A stretch of DNA of 64,000 nt from contig PKTN01000013.1 in the NCBI GenBank assembly GCA_002869185.1, forward strand, positions 58,972 through 122,971, given 5' to 3'. This document shows, one piece after another, positions 21,687-32,628 of this stretch. The stretch's first letter is position 1, and every line of letters starts with the position of its first letter. A program made the translations under genes and the position numbers. The notes beneath the pieces are model-generated. The model was not told the origin of the DNA and ran no database searches. It saw only the letters and a program-made list of their open reading frames with translations. The DNA is from Denitrovibrio sp. (GTDB lineage Bacteria > Chrysiogenota > Deferribacteres > Deferribacterales > Geovibrionaceae).

Positions 21687-23297
21687 CTATTTTGTCTCAA
21701 TATATATAAACTGACTGAGATCATCACCTAAGATGCCTTCACTTGAGGTGCGCAACAAGAAGAGATATGTTCTTCCAAACTCTTCGTACATATAATAATC
21801 CTCTATCGTTGGCTCAAATGTTTCTGACTGCCACATACTACGCAGTCTTCTACCGTCCCATGAGTATACAGCAAATCTTGAAGCTCCATATATTTTTGTA
21901 TTACTAAATATTTGATATTTTGGATCATTCTGAACAAGATATATATTATTATCAGAGTTAACAAAAACACGCCCTTTGATGTATTTCTTTTTCATTTCAT
22001 ATACAAAAGGGTCAGATTCCCCTTCTTTATAAGCACTAGTTTCATCAGCTACCTCATTCTTTAACATAAAGAAGTTAGGTGTTTGACCAAATTGCTCAAC
22101 AGAGGTGTATTTTAGTGCATTACCATTATATACACTCAGATGGTAATCCTTATCTATAGAAAGGACCTCATTCATACCATTACCATTTAGATCCGAATAA
22201 CCAAACCCATATATTGAAGCTTCTCTAGTCCCTGAAACAGCAGAACCACGTTCATACTTTCCATTATTATTCAGCAGGTTATGCACCATACCTATATAAC
22301 TACCATCAACAGCAAGCTTCTGAGCCACAATCTTCTTCTTGCCTTTCACGTGTACAGTCCTAAAGATGTACTGCATGTCACTATCTAGCTCTTTAAACTC
22401 TTTTCCATCAAATTCGTATATAGATGAGCGGACTGTAGTTTCATATTTTAATTCACTGACGAATAGTTCATCTGTCCCATCACCATCAAGGTCTGCAAGC
22501 TCTATATTCTGGATATTCTCAAACTTTTTATTTACACTGCCTGCAGGCGCAAAATCTTTACCATTAAACACATATAAATCTATATCTTTCATTGCTGCAG
22601 CTGCGATATAAATCTTCCCATCAGGCTTAGCATGCCCAACAGCCATAGATTTATATGACTTTACATACTGCTTGCTTCTAAGGATATCCTTAGTAGCCAT
22701 TGAGCCAACACCCTGTCCAAGGTCTTGATCAGAGAAGTATCTTGAGTATATAACGTTACCATTCTTGCTATCTGTCGCTGAATAGCCTATACCACCCTCT
22801 TCCTTTTGAGTAAAAGTGAGTGTAATGCTTGCATTATCTTTAATGATTATGTTTCTTGCTCGGCTAATCTCTTCCTTAAGCAGGAGTTCGAGCCTCACAG
22901 GCAGCTTCTCAATCTTTACAGCCACGTCAACAGGAGGGTTCATTGTCACAAGATCACCAGGTTTAATAGACCTAGTCAACTTGCTTATCTTAGCATTTGA
23001 ATATGTATCAAAAACCTCTGTGATTTCTATATCACCGATGAAAATCTTTTTATTGCCAAGAACCTGCTTAGTAATCGGGTGAATGATAGGTTCGTTCAGA
23101 CGGTAAATCTTAAGTTGCATACCATCATAAACGCCCTTATTTCTTCCAAGGTCAGTTATTAGGTCATTATTCTCCACACTCACAACATAGCCAGTGAATC
23201 TGCTGAACATATCATTAATGTCCGTCGTCAGTTTCTCAAAACGAGCAAATGCTATGGCAGGGATCATAAGCACAAGCAATAAAATAAATTTTCTCAT
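21687..23297 (-). CDS. Secreted protein with FG-GAP/VCBS-like repeats
   Basis: Signal peptide; 'LADLDGDGTDELFVSE' and 'YSDLNGNGMNEVLSID' repeats. Confidence 0.7.
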   Translation of the reverse strand: MRKFILLLVLMIPAIAFARFEKLTTDINDMFSRFTGYVVSVENNDLITDLGRNKGVYDGMQLKIYRLNEPIIHPITKQVLGNKKIFIGDIEITEVFDTYSNAKISKLTRSIKPGDLVTMNPPVDVAVKIEKLPVRLELLLKEEISRARNIIIKDNASITLTFTQKEEGGIGYSATDSKNGNVIYSRYFSDQDLGQGVGSMATKDILRSKQYVKSYKSMAVGHAKPDGKIYIAAAAMKDIDLYVFNGKDFAPAGSVNKKFENIQNIELADLDGDGTDELFVSELKYETTVRSSIYEFDGKEFKELDSDMQYIFRTVHVKGKKKIVAQKLAVDGSYIGMVHNLLNNNGKYERGSAVSGTREASIYGFGYSDLNGNGMNEVLSIDKDYHLSVYNGNALKYTSVEQFGQTPNFFMLKNEVADETSAYKEGESDPFVYEMKKKYIKGRVFVNSDNNIYLVQNDPKYQIFSNTKIYGASRFAVYSWDGRRLRSMWQSETFEPTIEDYYMYEEFGRTYLFLLRTSSEGILGDDLSQFIYIETK

Positions 23298-23334
23298 TTT
23301 ATATCTCCAAATTATCTTTTCTACATCTCAGTAC

Positions 23335-23403
23335 GTCATACTGAGTAACAGCGAATGATCTCTGGATTAAGATTCTTCATTCACTCCGCTCTTTCAGAAT
23401 GAC
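23335..23403. repeat. Imperfect inverted-repeat REP-like intergenic element
   Basis: Left GTCATACTGAGTAACAGCGAATGATCTC; right half revcomp GTCATTCTGAAAGAGCGGAGTGAATGAAGAATCT. Confidence 0.55.
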
Positions 23404-23412
23404 ACAATTATA

Positions 23413-24732
23413 CTACAGTACGTAACGGCTTAAATCGCGATCTTCGACGATATCTTTCAAGTGCTCATCGACATAAGCCGAATCCACAACAATCTTTTTA
23501 TCATTAATCTCTGGCGCTTCATAGGAGATTTCTTCCAAAAGTTTCTCAACTATTGTGTGAAGCCTTCTAGCACCTATGTTTTCTAGTGATCTATTAAGTT
23601 CATCAGCCATCTCTGCTATCCGCTCTATACCCTCGTCAGTAAAGCTCACATCGACACCATCAGCACCTAGGAGAGCTGTATATTGTCTTGTGAGTGAATT
23701 TTCTGGTTCTTTCAGGATACGGACGAAATCTGCCGCAGTAAGACTCTCAAGCTCAACCCTAATAGGGAAACGACCTTGAAGCTCTGGAATGAGGTCTGTC
23801 GGCTTAGACATGTGGAATGCACCAGCAGCTATAAAAAGGATATGGTCAGATTTAACCATGCCATATTTAGTATTAACAGTGGAACCCTCTACTATAGGTA
23901 ATAGGTCTCTCTGCACGCCCTCACGGGAGACATCGCCACCCTTAGCTCCAGCAGATTGGGATACACAAATCTTATCTATCTCATCAAGAAAGACGATACC
24001 GCTCTGCTCAACACGCTTCACCGCTACATCTTTCACGTCATCCATATCTATAAGACGGTTTATCTCTTGTTGCTCAAGTATTACCCTCGCCTCAGAGATT
24101 TTCATCTTACGCTTACGTTTTTTCGCTGGGAACATATTCTTCATCATATCAGATATACCAGCACCCATGTCCTCCATGCCAAGGTTAGTCAAAACCTCAA
24201 CCTGTGGACCTGCCTCTTCAACGTCAACTTCAACAACACGTTCGTCAAGCTCACCATTCATAAGCTTCACACGGAATTTGTCGCGAGTGCCTGTCTCTTC
24301 TGTAGCGTAACCAGATGTAGGCGGGATGAGTAGATCAAGAAGTTTTTCGATAACATTCTCTTTCGCCTTATCAATAACACTAGACTTGTTCTCTTCCTTA
24401 ACCATCCCAACAGCAATCTCTACAAGATCACGTATCATACTCTCTACATCACGACCAACGTAGCCAACCTCAGTATACTTACTAGCTTCAACCTTAATAA
24501 AAGGTGACCTCGCAAGCTTAGCCAGTCTTATAGCTACTTCAGTTTTACCGACACCAGTAGGTCCGATGAGAATTATATTTTTAGGAGAAATCTCTTCCTG
24601 CATATATTCAGGGAGTTGCAACCTTCTGTATCTATTTCTCATAGCCACAGCAACAGCCTTCTTAGCGTTGTTCTGTCCTACGACATATTTATCAAGTTCT
24701 TCTACTATTTTTTTAGGGGTATATTCTTGCAT
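23413..24732 (-). CDS. hslU: HslUV protease ATPase subunit HslU
   Basis: [51 protein letters not shown]. Confidence 0.97.
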   Translation of the reverse strand: MQEYTPKKIVEELDKYVVGQNNAKKAVAVAMRNRYRRLQLPEYMQEEISPKNIILIGPTGVGKTEVAIRLAKLARSPFIKVEASKYTEVGYVGRDVESMIRDLVEIAVGMVKEENKSSVIDKAKENVIEKLLDLLIPPTSGYATEETGTRDKFRVKLMNGELDERVVEVDVEEAGPQVEVLTNLGMEDMGAGISDMMKNMFPAKKRKRKMKISEARVILEQQEINRLIDMDDVKDVAVKRVEQSGIVFLDEIDKICVSQSAGAKGGDVSREGVQRDLLPIVEGSTVNTKYGMVKSDHILFIAAGAFHMSKPTDLIPELQGRFPIRVELESLTAADFVRILKEPENSLTRQYTALLGADGVDVSFTDEGIERIAEMADELNRSLENIGARRLHTIVEKLLEEISYEAPEINDKKIVVDSAYVDEHLKDIVEDRDLSRYVL

Positions 24733-24740
24733 CGACTCTT

Positions 24741-25286
24741 CTATATCTCCTCAATAATCAGGTTGTCATTTGTATATATACAAATATTAGCTGCAATAAG
24801 TAGCGATTTTTCGACAATCTCAGTCGACGAAAGTTCGCTATTATCCACAAGAGCTATAGCTGCTGCCTGAGCATAAGGTCCACCAGACCCAATAGCGGCT
24901 ACACCATTTTGTGGTTCTACAACATCGCCATTACCTGTCATTATATATAGCTCTTTTCCATCAGCTACTATCATCATAGCCTCTAGCTTACGCAGATATC
25001 TATCTGTACGCCAATCTTTAGCAAGCTCCACAGCAGAACGGAGCAGTTGTCCACCGTGCTGTTCAAGCTTAGCCTCGAAACGTTCCATAAGCGTAAATGC
25101 GTCAGCAGTAGACCCTGCGAATCCGCACAGAACTTTATTGTTGTATACTTTTCTCACCTTTTTGGCGTTGTGCTTAAGCACAGTATTGCCAAAGGTGACT
25201 TGCCCGTCAGCACCAATTGCTGTTTTTCCGTCTTTTTTTACTGCGACGACAGTTGTACCTTTCATCATAACGGTTTTTTGTACCAC
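24741..25286 (-). CDS. hslV: HslUV protease peptidase subunit HslV
   Basis: [37 protein letters not shown]; adjacent to hslU. Confidence 0.96.
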   Translation of the reverse strand: MVQKTVMMKGTTVVAVKKDGKTAIGADGQVTFGNTVLKHNAKKVRKVYNNKVLCGFAGSTADAFTLMERFEAKLEQHGGQLLRSAVELAKDWRTDRYLRKLEAMMIVADGKELYIMTGNGDVVEPQNGVAAIGSGGPYAQAAAIALVDNSELSSTEIVEKSLLIAANICIYTNDNLIIEEI

Positions 25287-25404
25287 CCTATATCGTATAT
25301 GCGCAACATAAAAATTGCATATATATTAATGTTTGCATAGCTTATCATAATACTATATTCTAAAAAGCTATATTTAAGACACATAACAGGCGGAATGCGT
25401 TCAG

Positions 25405-26028
25405 ATGAAAGGTTTTTTAATTCGACTAATTTTGCGAATGTATATCTCTACTTTCAGACACAACCTTGTTATAGATGAAGAGGTTGTCAAACTTGCGAGT
25501 GATGGAAAAAGATTAGTCTTTTTCTGCTGGCACAACCAGCTAGCACTCTCTGTGGGTCAAAGTAACAGATTTAAATTTGTAAGCATGATATCCCGAAGCT
25601 CTGATGGCGACATTCTGACACCTCTCGTTGAAAGCTTCGGACACGCTGTCGTTAGAGCTTCATCATCAAAGGGAGCATCAGCAGGTGTAATTGAGATGCT
25701 TGAATATATGGATAAAGGATTCCACGCCGCCATGGCTGTTGACGGACCTAAAGGACCAAAATACAAGGCGAAGGCTGGAACTCTATATCTAGCTAAAAAG
25801 GCTGACTGTGTACTAGTCCCTGTTATTTGCGATTGTACAAGTTTCTTCAGGTTTGGTAGTTGGGATAATTTCATTATGCCTAAACCTTTTGCAAAGATAG
25901 ACCTTAGACTGGAAACACCTATTATCCTTAGTGACTCTGTAGAAAAGAGTGTTGTGAACAAAGAACTTGCTGAAGTTCAAAATAAAATTATGGAACTTAC
26001 ACGTGTTTATTCTAAAAATATTATATAG
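25405..26028 (+). CDS. DUF374-family (lysophospholipid acyltransferase-like) protein
   Basis: CWHNQLAL, DGPKGPKYKAKAGTLYLAKKA motifs. Confidence 0.85.
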   Translation: MKGFLIRLILRMYISTFRHNLVIDEEVVKLASDGKRLVFFCWHNQLALSVGQSNRFKFVSMISRSSDGDILTPLVESFGHAVVRASSSKGASAGVIEMLEYMDKGFHAAMAVDGPKGPKYKAKAGTLYLAKKADCVLVPVICDCTSFFRFGSWDNFIMPKPFAKIDLRLETPIILSDSVEKSVVNKELAEVQNKIMELTRVYSKNII

Positions 26029-27226
26029 TCTTTTTATCGCATGCATTGTACCAATAGCCGTACCAGTAGGCTACCTTATCGCTCTTCGAAAAAAAGAGGA
26101 TGAGGATTATTTCGAAAGATTTGGTTTTATTCAATTTCCTGAAGCACCAGAGCAAACGGTCTGGTTTCATTGCGCGAGTGTTGGTGAGGTTCGTAGCCTG
26201 AAATCCATAATTGAGTCTATAAAAGAAGAATTTCCTGAGATCAAAATCATCATCAGTACCACAACTGCAACAGGCAAGAAAATGGCTCAGGCTGAGCTTG
26301 ATCCTTACTATGCATTCCTCCTCCCAATAGAGAACTCTATGTCGATTGACCACATTATCGATTACATGAACATAAAGGCAGTCTTTATCGTTGATACTGA
26401 ACTCTGGCCAAACATGATCCGTATCGCTTCCAAGAAATCACGTCTATTCCTTATTAATGGACGCATCTCAGATAGGACATTCAAAAGCTATCAGAAATTC
26501 AGTTTCCTGTTTCGTAGGCTCCTTGGCAAGTTTGAAACCATCTATACTAAAAGCCCAGAAGATACTGAAAAATTTGCAAACATCAAAGGTAGCCACGAAA
26601 ATATAGTAACCCTCGGAAACATAAAATTCCAATCTAGAAGTGAAAAGATCGATAGTGGCATATTCAATTATATAAAGAACCATAACGTATTCGCCGCAGC
26701 TAGCACTCACTCTGGTGAGGAAGAGACTGTACTTCATTCCTTCTCTAATAGCAAAACATGCGATAGGCTTATAATAGCTCCAAGACACATAAACAGAGTT
26801 CAAGAGTTGGTAAAGGTAGTCAAAGAACACAACTTCACTGTCAGCCTACTTGCTGAGAGGGATAGTTCAACAGATGTCGTTATAATAGATAGATTTGGAA
26901 CACTTGAAGAACTCTTCGCTCTATCTGAAAAAATATTTATCGGCGGTTCGCTTAATAATACTGGCGGTCATAATATCTTTGAAGCCTTGCAGTTTGAAAA
27001 AACAGTCTGCATAGGACCAAACATGAAAAACTTTGAAGAGATATCAAAACTCGCTCTTGAGTGTAATGTTGCAACCACAGTAACAAACATAAACGAGATG
27101 ACTGATTATCTAAACTCAGTGTCAGAGCAAGTCGATTTCACAAGTTTCTTCGATGCTTTGGACAATGATAAAAACAATAAACTATCCAGCCTGAAAGAGG
27201 TTATTAAAAGTGTATCCTCTTCTTAG
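26003..27226 (+). CDS. waaA: 3-deoxy-D-manno-octulosonic acid transferase (KDO transferase); start uncertain
   Basis: WFHCASVGEVRS, FVDTELWPN-like, GGSLNNTGGHNIFEAL; GTG at 26003 is a possible start. Confidence 0.9.
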   Translation: MFILKILYSLFIACIVPIAVPVGYLIALRKKEDEDYFERFGFIQFPEAPEQTVWFHCASVGEVRSLKSIIESIKEEFPEIKIIISTTTATGKKMAQAELDPYYAFLLPIENSMSIDHIIDYMNIKAVFIVDTELWPNMIRIASKKSRLFLINGRISDRTFKSYQKFSFLFRRLLGKFETIYTKSPEDTEKFANIKGSHENIVTLGNIKFQSRSEKIDSGIFNYIKNHNVFAAASTHSGEEETVLHSFSNSKTCDRLIIAPRHINRVQELVKVVKEHNFTVSLLAERDSSTDVVIIDRFGTLEELFALSEKIFIGGSLNNTGGHNIFEALQFEKTVCIGPNMKNFEEISKLALECNVATTVTNINEMTDYLNSVSEQVDFTSFFDALDNDKNNKLSSLKEVIKSVSSS

Positions 27227-28088
27227 AGTCGTTTATGCAATATTAAATCTTTTTTCTTTCTCTGGTCTTCAAAGACTAGGCAGAATCCTCGGTTCCACCA
27301 TGTATTACATACTTAAATCTAGACGAGAAGTAGCATATAAAAACTGCGAAGTCATAGGCTTTAAAGATGACGCTAAACGTATAGTAAAGAGCTCCTTCAA
27401 ACACACATTTTCTGCGTATATGGAATCCTTTTACTCCAAACGTATAGACCAAAAATTCATAGACGAGATGGTTGAGGTTGAGCATATATCTGGTAAACCA
27501 TTCGAAGAAAGAGGATACTTCATGGTCTCTGCTCACTTTGGCGGATGGGAACTTGCCCCTTACTTTATGACTAAAAAACTTTGTCTCAAAGGTGCAGCTG
27601 TAGCCAGAAAGATAAAGGATAAAAAAGTAGATGAGTTCTTAATAAAGCAACGGGCGAACTCTGATATGGAATATATCCATCACAGAGGAGCCACAGATTG
27701 CATAAAGGAACATATAAATAAAAACCATTCTATTGGGGTACTCCTTGATCACAGTTCGATGGCAAAAGACAGTATGATAGTGCCACTATTCGGTATAGAC
27801 ACTTCCTTTATAAAAGGGATACCTCTTCTATCAGTAAGGCGCGATTACCCTATATTACCTATATTTGTTCTTCGAAAAGATCACGGTTTCAAGCTTATCG
27901 TCTATCCGGTCATTATGCCGAATAAAACACTCAAACCAAAAGAGCGTGCTTTTGATGTAGCTAAAAAGATCAATGAGACTTATGAAGACATCATCAAGAA
28001 ATACCCTGATCAGTGGTATCTTATACATAAGAGATTTAAAAGAATAGGCGACAAAAATGGTAATCTTGTAACTGGAATTTATAAATAG
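27210..28088 (+). CDS. LpxL/HtrB-family lipid A acyltransferase
   Basis: SAHFGGWEL and DHSSMAKDSMIVPLFG motifs; neighbours waaA. Confidence 0.85.
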   Translation: MYPLLRVVYAILNLFSFSGLQRLGRILGSTMYYILKSRREVAYKNCEVIGFKDDAKRIVKSSFKHTFSAYMESFYSKRIDQKFIDEMVEVEHISGKPFEERGYFMVSAHFGGWELAPYFMTKKLCLKGAAVARKIKDKKVDEFLIKQRANSDMEYIHHRGATDCIKEHINKNHSIGVLLDHSSMAKDSMIVPLFGIDTSFIKGIPLLSVRRDYPILPIFVLRKDHGFKLIVYPVIMPNKTLKPKERAFDVAKKINETYEDIIKKYPDQWYLIHKRFKRIGDKNGNLVTGIYK

Positions 28089-28093
28089 AGAAT

Positions 28094-28825
28094 CTATCTT
28101 TTCATCAGTGCTATAATCAATTTAGAAACAACTGCATACATAATGATGAATGACACCAAAGAACAAAAGCCTAATACCACACCCATAGGGACAAAGCTAT
28201 CTGGAGCTTTCAGCAGAGTACTCATCAGTGAATCCTCATAATAAAAAAACCATTCATGATTTTTAGGAAAGGTCGCATCATGCATAAAATAAAATATTTT
28301 CACAAAACCATATTTATTTATCAACAAGCCCAATCCGGCAATAAAGGCTCCCATGCTCCACAACACCCTGCTCAGATTAAACGGATAGACTCTACCCACC
28401 ACCATAGTACCTACTACACTTACCAATAGAACCAAAATAAGCTTCATAAACGATTTAAGCATAGTTATCATATCAGCCACGTCTTGCAGGTGAGTAAGTT
28501 CATTACTAGTCAAAAACTTCTTTCTTACATTATTAGATCGGTAGGTAATTTCATCTAACCCTTCTCCTTCATTGTTTACCCCTCTTAACATCTCACCAAA
28601 AATCTTAAGATGAGCCCCTGATGAGACAAAAACAAAGTCTTCCTTACCTGCTGTATTTTTTGGAGCATATTCAAAAACATTCCCACGGATATCCTCTAAC
28701 TCATAAATAACAGGAAAAAAGAAGTAGTTAGAATAGGATGCGAACCACCCAGCATAAACCGAGCAATACAAAAGGAAAAATATTAATAATGTATTTAATA
28801 AAAAGTGGTTTACTGACTTTATCAT
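28094..28825 (-). CDS. Integral membrane protein, possibly DUF1461-like
   Basis: TM segments; 'MHDATFPKNHEWFFYYEDSLMSTLLKAPDSF' resembles the conserved DUF1461 loop. Confidence 0.5.
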   Translation of the reverse strand: MIKSVNHFLLNTLLIFFLLYCSVYAGWFASYSNYFFFPVIYELEDIRGNVFEYAPKNTAGKEDFVFVSSGAHLKIFGEMLRGVNNEGEGLDEITYRSNNVRKKFLTSNELTHLQDVADMITMLKSFMKLILVLLVSVVGTMVVGRVYPFNLSRVLWSMGAFIAGLGLLINKYGFVKIFYFMHDATFPKNHEWFFYYEDSLMSTLLKAPDSFVPMGVVLGFCSLVSFIIMYAVVSKLIIALMKR

Positions 28826-28974
28826 TTATTTTTATATGCAAAAAAGACTAACATACCTACTACGCCAGCTATGACAACAAGTGTAATAATTTTCTTAACA
28901 TCAAAACCTGATGAGCTAAAGTGTTCATGCGCCCCCGCATATCTATCGACCGTCGATGTAACATTGAATAACAT
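28822..28974 (-). CDS. Small membrane protein (50 aa), overlapping the downstream ORF by ATGA
   Basis: RBS AAGGAG; MLFNVTSTVDRYAGAHEHFSSSGFDVKKIITLVVIAGVVGMLVFFAYKNK; one TM helix. Confidence 0.6.
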   Translation of the reverse strand: MLFNVTSTVDRYAGAHEHFSSSGFDVKKIITLVVIAGVVGMLVFFAYKNK

Positions 28975-29137
28975 AATCAATCTCCTTCAAATGAATTCTA
29001 TCTTACTATCGACATTTTTTAAAGAAAGAACATTCAGATTTAAGATATTGGCTGAAAACCCTTGAACTAAAGATATAAATATGCTTTTAATATTAACTTT
29101 ACGGCTTTTGCCGTAAGTAACAAACTAAAGGTGGTAT

Positions 29138-30307
29138 ATGTCCGCAATATTTAAAAATTATGCGAGGTATCCCCTCACTTTTGTAAAAGGTGAAGGATGC
29201 AGACTCACAGATGACAAAGGCGAAATATATTTCGACTTTGGAAGCGGCATATCTGTTGTGAACCTTGGGCACAGTAACAAAGCTGTAACAGAGGCTATCA
29301 CTAAACAGGCAGGCACGCTTATCCACACTTCCAACCTATACAGTATACCTGTACAGGAGAGAGTAGCGGATAAACTTAGCCGACGATCTTTTGGTGGAGA
29401 TGTATTCTTTTGCAACTCTGGAATGGAAGCGAATGAGGCAGCACTTAAGCTGGCAAGAATATATGGCAACACAAAGTACGAAGGGAAAAGATTAAGGGTT
29501 ATAACTCTTGAGAACTCTTTCCATGGCAGATCATTCATTACCTTATCAGCCACAGGACAAGATAAGATTAAGAAGGGCTTCGAACCTGTTGCTGACTTTT
29601 TTACTCATGTTCCTGCTAATGATTTTGCATCATTTAAGTCAGAGGCTGAAAAGGGTGATGTTGTTGCATTCATGCTAGAGCTTGTCCAGGGTGAAGGTGG
29701 TTTATCTATGATAGATGCCGACTACCTGGAAGAGTGTGCAGACTATTGTAAAGCAAACGGAATACTCCTCATTTTCGACGAGATACAGACTGCTTTTTGC
29801 AGAACAGGTAAGTTTTTTGCATATGAACATTACAACATAGAGCCAGACATAATGACACTCGCCAAAGGGATAGCTAATGGCGTTCCTATGGGTGCTATGC
29901 TCGCCAAAAAAGAGATAGCTGAGTACCTCTCTGCTGGAACTCACGGCACAACATTCGGAGGTAATTTCCTCGCATGTGCTGCTGCTGAGGCAGTATTTGA
30001 CATTATGGATGCTGATGGTTTTATCGAAAGAGTAGAGAGCAAAGCCGCATACATGCGTGAAGCTCTGATCAATATATTTAACGGCACAGATGTTACTGTT
30101 GTCGGTAGAGGAATGATGCTTGGTATTCAGGTACCAGGTATGCAAAAAGAATTTATAAGCAAGTCGATGGAGAACAGGTTGCTCGTTGTCCCTGCAGGAA
30201 ATGACGTTGTGAGGCTATATGCACCACTTAACATTTCGCAGGACGATCTGGACACGGGTCTGGAAAAGATAAGCAAAACCGCTTCCGATTTAGGGCTTGG
30301 AGGTTAA
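29138..30307 (+). CDS. argD: Acetylornithine aminotransferase
   Basis: FDFGSGISVVNLGHSNKAV, FFCNSGMEANEAALKLAR, PLP lysine region LAKGIANGVPMGAM. Confidence 0.93.
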   Translation: MSAIFKNYARYPLTFVKGEGCRLTDDKGEIYFDFGSGISVVNLGHSNKAVTEAITKQAGTLIHTSNLYSIPVQERVADKLSRRSFGGDVFFCNSGMEANEAALKLARIYGNTKYEGKRLRVITLENSFHGRSFITLSATGQDKIKKGFEPVADFFTHVPANDFASFKSEAEKGDVVAFMLELVQGEGGLSMIDADYLEECADYCKANGILLIFDEIQTAFCRTGKFFAYEHYNIEPDIMTLAKGIANGVPMGAMLAKKEIAEYLSAGTHGTTFGGNFLACAAAEAVFDIMDADGFIERVESKAAYMREALINIFNGTDVTVVGRGMMLGIQVPGMQKEFISKSMENRLLVVPAGNDVVRLYAPLNISQDDLDTGLEKISKTASDLGLGG

Positions 30308-30308
30308 G

Positions 30309-31226
30309 ATGAAAAGAGATTTTTTAACACTTAAGGACTGGACAACTGACGAACTGAAAGAGATGATAGATACAGCTATCAGGCTGAAAAAAGAGAACAA
30401 GAATAACGTTCGCCATCACCTCTTAGAGGGTAAAAAACTGGCGATGATCTTTGAGAAACCATCGACAAGAACACGTGTTTCATTCGAAGTGGGCATGTAC
30501 GAGCTTGGCGGTTACCCGCTATACCTCAGTTCTAACGATATACAACTTGGTAGAGGCGAAACTGTAAAAGATACAGCCAGAACTCTTTCAAGATTTGTTG
30601 ACGCTATAATGATAAGAACTAAAGGGCATGATATAATAGAAGAGTTGGCAAAATTCTCTACTGTCCCTGTAATAAACGGACTCACAGATGATTTTCACCC
30701 GTGTCAAGTAATGGCTGATGTGCAGACTATCTTTGAGCATACAGGTACTTATGATGTCAAAGTCGCTTTTATTGGTGACGGAAATAACATGGCACAGAGC
30801 TGGCTTTTCGGTGCTGCTAAATTCGGCATGGATATATCAGTGGCTTCACCTGAAGGTTACGAATGCAAGCCAGAGATTGTGGCTGGTGCTCGTGAAGTTG
30901 CTAAAGAGACAGGATCTACTATTGAGCTTGTACGCAAGCCTATTGACGCTGTCAAGGGTGCTGATATCATCATCACCGACACATGGGCAAGCATGGGACA
31001 AGAGGCAGAGAAGGAAGAACGCAAAAAGATTTTCTCTGGCTATCAGGTTGACAAGGCTTTGATGGATGCCACTGGCAAAAAATCATACTTCATGCACTGT
31101 TTACCAGCATATATCGGGCAAGAAGTAACAGAGGAAGTTTACGAATCCGAAGCATCGATCATCTGGGATGAGGCTGAAAACAGACTCCACGCTCAGAAGG
31201 CAGTAATGCTGAAGGTTATGTCTTAA
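30309..31226 (+). CDS. argF: Ornithine carbamoyltransferase
   Basis: FEKPSTRTRVSFE, HPCQVMADVQTI, MHCLPAYIGQEVTEEV. Confidence 0.96.
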   Translation: MKRDFLTLKDWTTDELKEMIDTAIRLKKENKNNVRHHLLEGKKLAMIFEKPSTRTRVSFEVGMYELGGYPLYLSSNDIQLGRGETVKDTARTLSRFVDAIMIRTKGHDIIEELAKFSTVPVINGLTDDFHPCQVMADVQTIFEHTGTYDVKVAFIGDGNNMAQSWLFGAAKFGMDISVASPEGYECKPEIVAGAREVAKETGSTIELVRKPIDAVKGADIIITDTWASMGQEAEKEERKKIFSGYQVDKALMDATGKKSYFMHCLPAYIGQEVTEEVYESEASIIWDEAENRLHAQKAVMLKVMS

Positions 31227-31293
31227 CATTGGGAACAATTTTAATCATCTAAGATGATAACTAACATATTAGTATTCGAAGGAGAAACATAAA

Positions 31294-32508
31294 ATGGCAA
31301 GAGATAAAGTAGTACTCGCCTATTCTGGCGGACTGGATACATCAGTTATCCTAAAATGGCTTCAACTTAAAGGATTCGACGTTGTTGCATACGTAGCAGA
31401 CCTTGGTCAGCTTCCTAATGTTGAGGAGATCCGTGAGAAGGCTATGGCTTCTGGTGCTGTAGATTTTTACGCTATAAACTTACAAGAAGAGTTCGTATCC
31501 GAGCTCGTATATACAGCTGTTAAATTTAACGCACTTTACGAAGGACGTTACCTTCTAGGTACATCCCTCGCTCGTCCTATCATTACAAAAGGAATGGTAG
31601 ACGTAGCACATAAAGTTGGCGCAAAACACCTAGCTCACGGAGCGACAGGTAAAGGTAATGATCAAGTTCGTTTTGAGCTATCCGCTGTTAGCCTCGACCC
31701 TGAACTTAAAAACATAGTTCCTTGGCGTATCCCTGAGTTCTTTAACGTAATCAAAGGACGTAAGGAAGCTATGGATTTCGCTGAAGAGCACGGTATCCCA
31801 GTTAAAGCGACTGTTTCACAGCCTTGGAGTAGTGACGATAACCTTCTCCATATCAGCTTTGAGGCTGGCGTACTTGAGGATCCAGCGAACAAACCTCCAA
31901 AAGAGATGTTTGAATACACTGTAGACCCACAGGATGCACCAGATACACCTGAAGCGATAGAGCTTACTTTCGAAAAGGGTGAGGCTGTTAAACTTAACGG
32001 TAAAGCCTACTCCCCTGCTGAAATGCTTCGCGAGCTTAATAGGCTCGGCGGGAAACACGGTATCGGTCGTGTAGACATGGTAGAGAGCAGATATGTAGGA
32101 ATGAAATCCCGTGGTGTTTACGAGACACCAGGCGGAACTATCCTTTATGCTGCACACCGTGACCTCGAAGCACTCACACTCGATGGTGGCGTTATAAACC
32201 TTAAAGAGACTCTTATGCCTAGATTCTCTACACTAGTTTACAACGGCTACTGGTACTGCCCAGAGATGGACGCTCTGAGAGCTCTGGTTGATAATACACA
32301 AGAGTATGTATGCGGTAATGTTCGTCTTGAGCTATACAAAGGTAACATCACTTGTGTTGGGCGTGATTCAGAATACTCTCTCTATGACGAGAAAGTAGTT
32401 TCAATGGAAGATGATGAGGGAGCATACGACCAGACAGATGCTAACGGCTTTATTAAGCTTCACGCTCTGCCTCTTCGTGCTCACGCTAAAAGAGCTAAGA
32501 AAAAATAA
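31294..32508 (+). CDS. argG: Argininosuccinate synthase
   Basis: VVLAYSGGLDTSVILKWL; GATGKGNDQVRFEL. Confidence 0.97.
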   Translation: MARDKVVLAYSGGLDTSVILKWLQLKGFDVVAYVADLGQLPNVEEIREKAMASGAVDFYAINLQEEFVSELVYTAVKFNALYEGRYLLGTSLARPIITKGMVDVAHKVGAKHLAHGATGKGNDQVRFELSAVSLDPELKNIVPWRIPEFFNVIKGRKEAMDFAEEHGIPVKATVSQPWSSDDNLLHISFEAGVLEDPANKPPKEMFEYTVDPQDAPDTPEAIELTFEKGEAVKLNGKAYSPAEMLRELNRLGGKHGIGRVDMVESRYVGMKSRGVYETPGGTILYAAHRDLEALTLDGGVINLKETLMPRFSTLVYNGYWYCPEMDALRALVDNTQEYVCGNVRLELYKGNITCVGRDSEYSLYDEKVVSMEDDEGAYDQTDANGFIKLHALPLRAHAKRAKKK

Positions 32509-32628
32509 GTGCCTCGGCACATATGCTATAAATATAACTGATGGCTGAAGCTAAACGAGGCTTCGTAAGTTCACGACTCACTAGAGTCTGCTTTGTGAAC
32601 CTTGGGCATCAGAAGGAGACTATAAAAG

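Noticed and set aside
23789-24310. 173-aa plus-strand ORF
   Set aside because: Antisense to hslU; no domain features.
29098-29115. TTACGGC-tttt-GCCGTAA hairpin before argD as an arginine regulatory element
   Set aside because: No ARG-box or known riboswitch features; could equally be a weak terminator for upstream genes.
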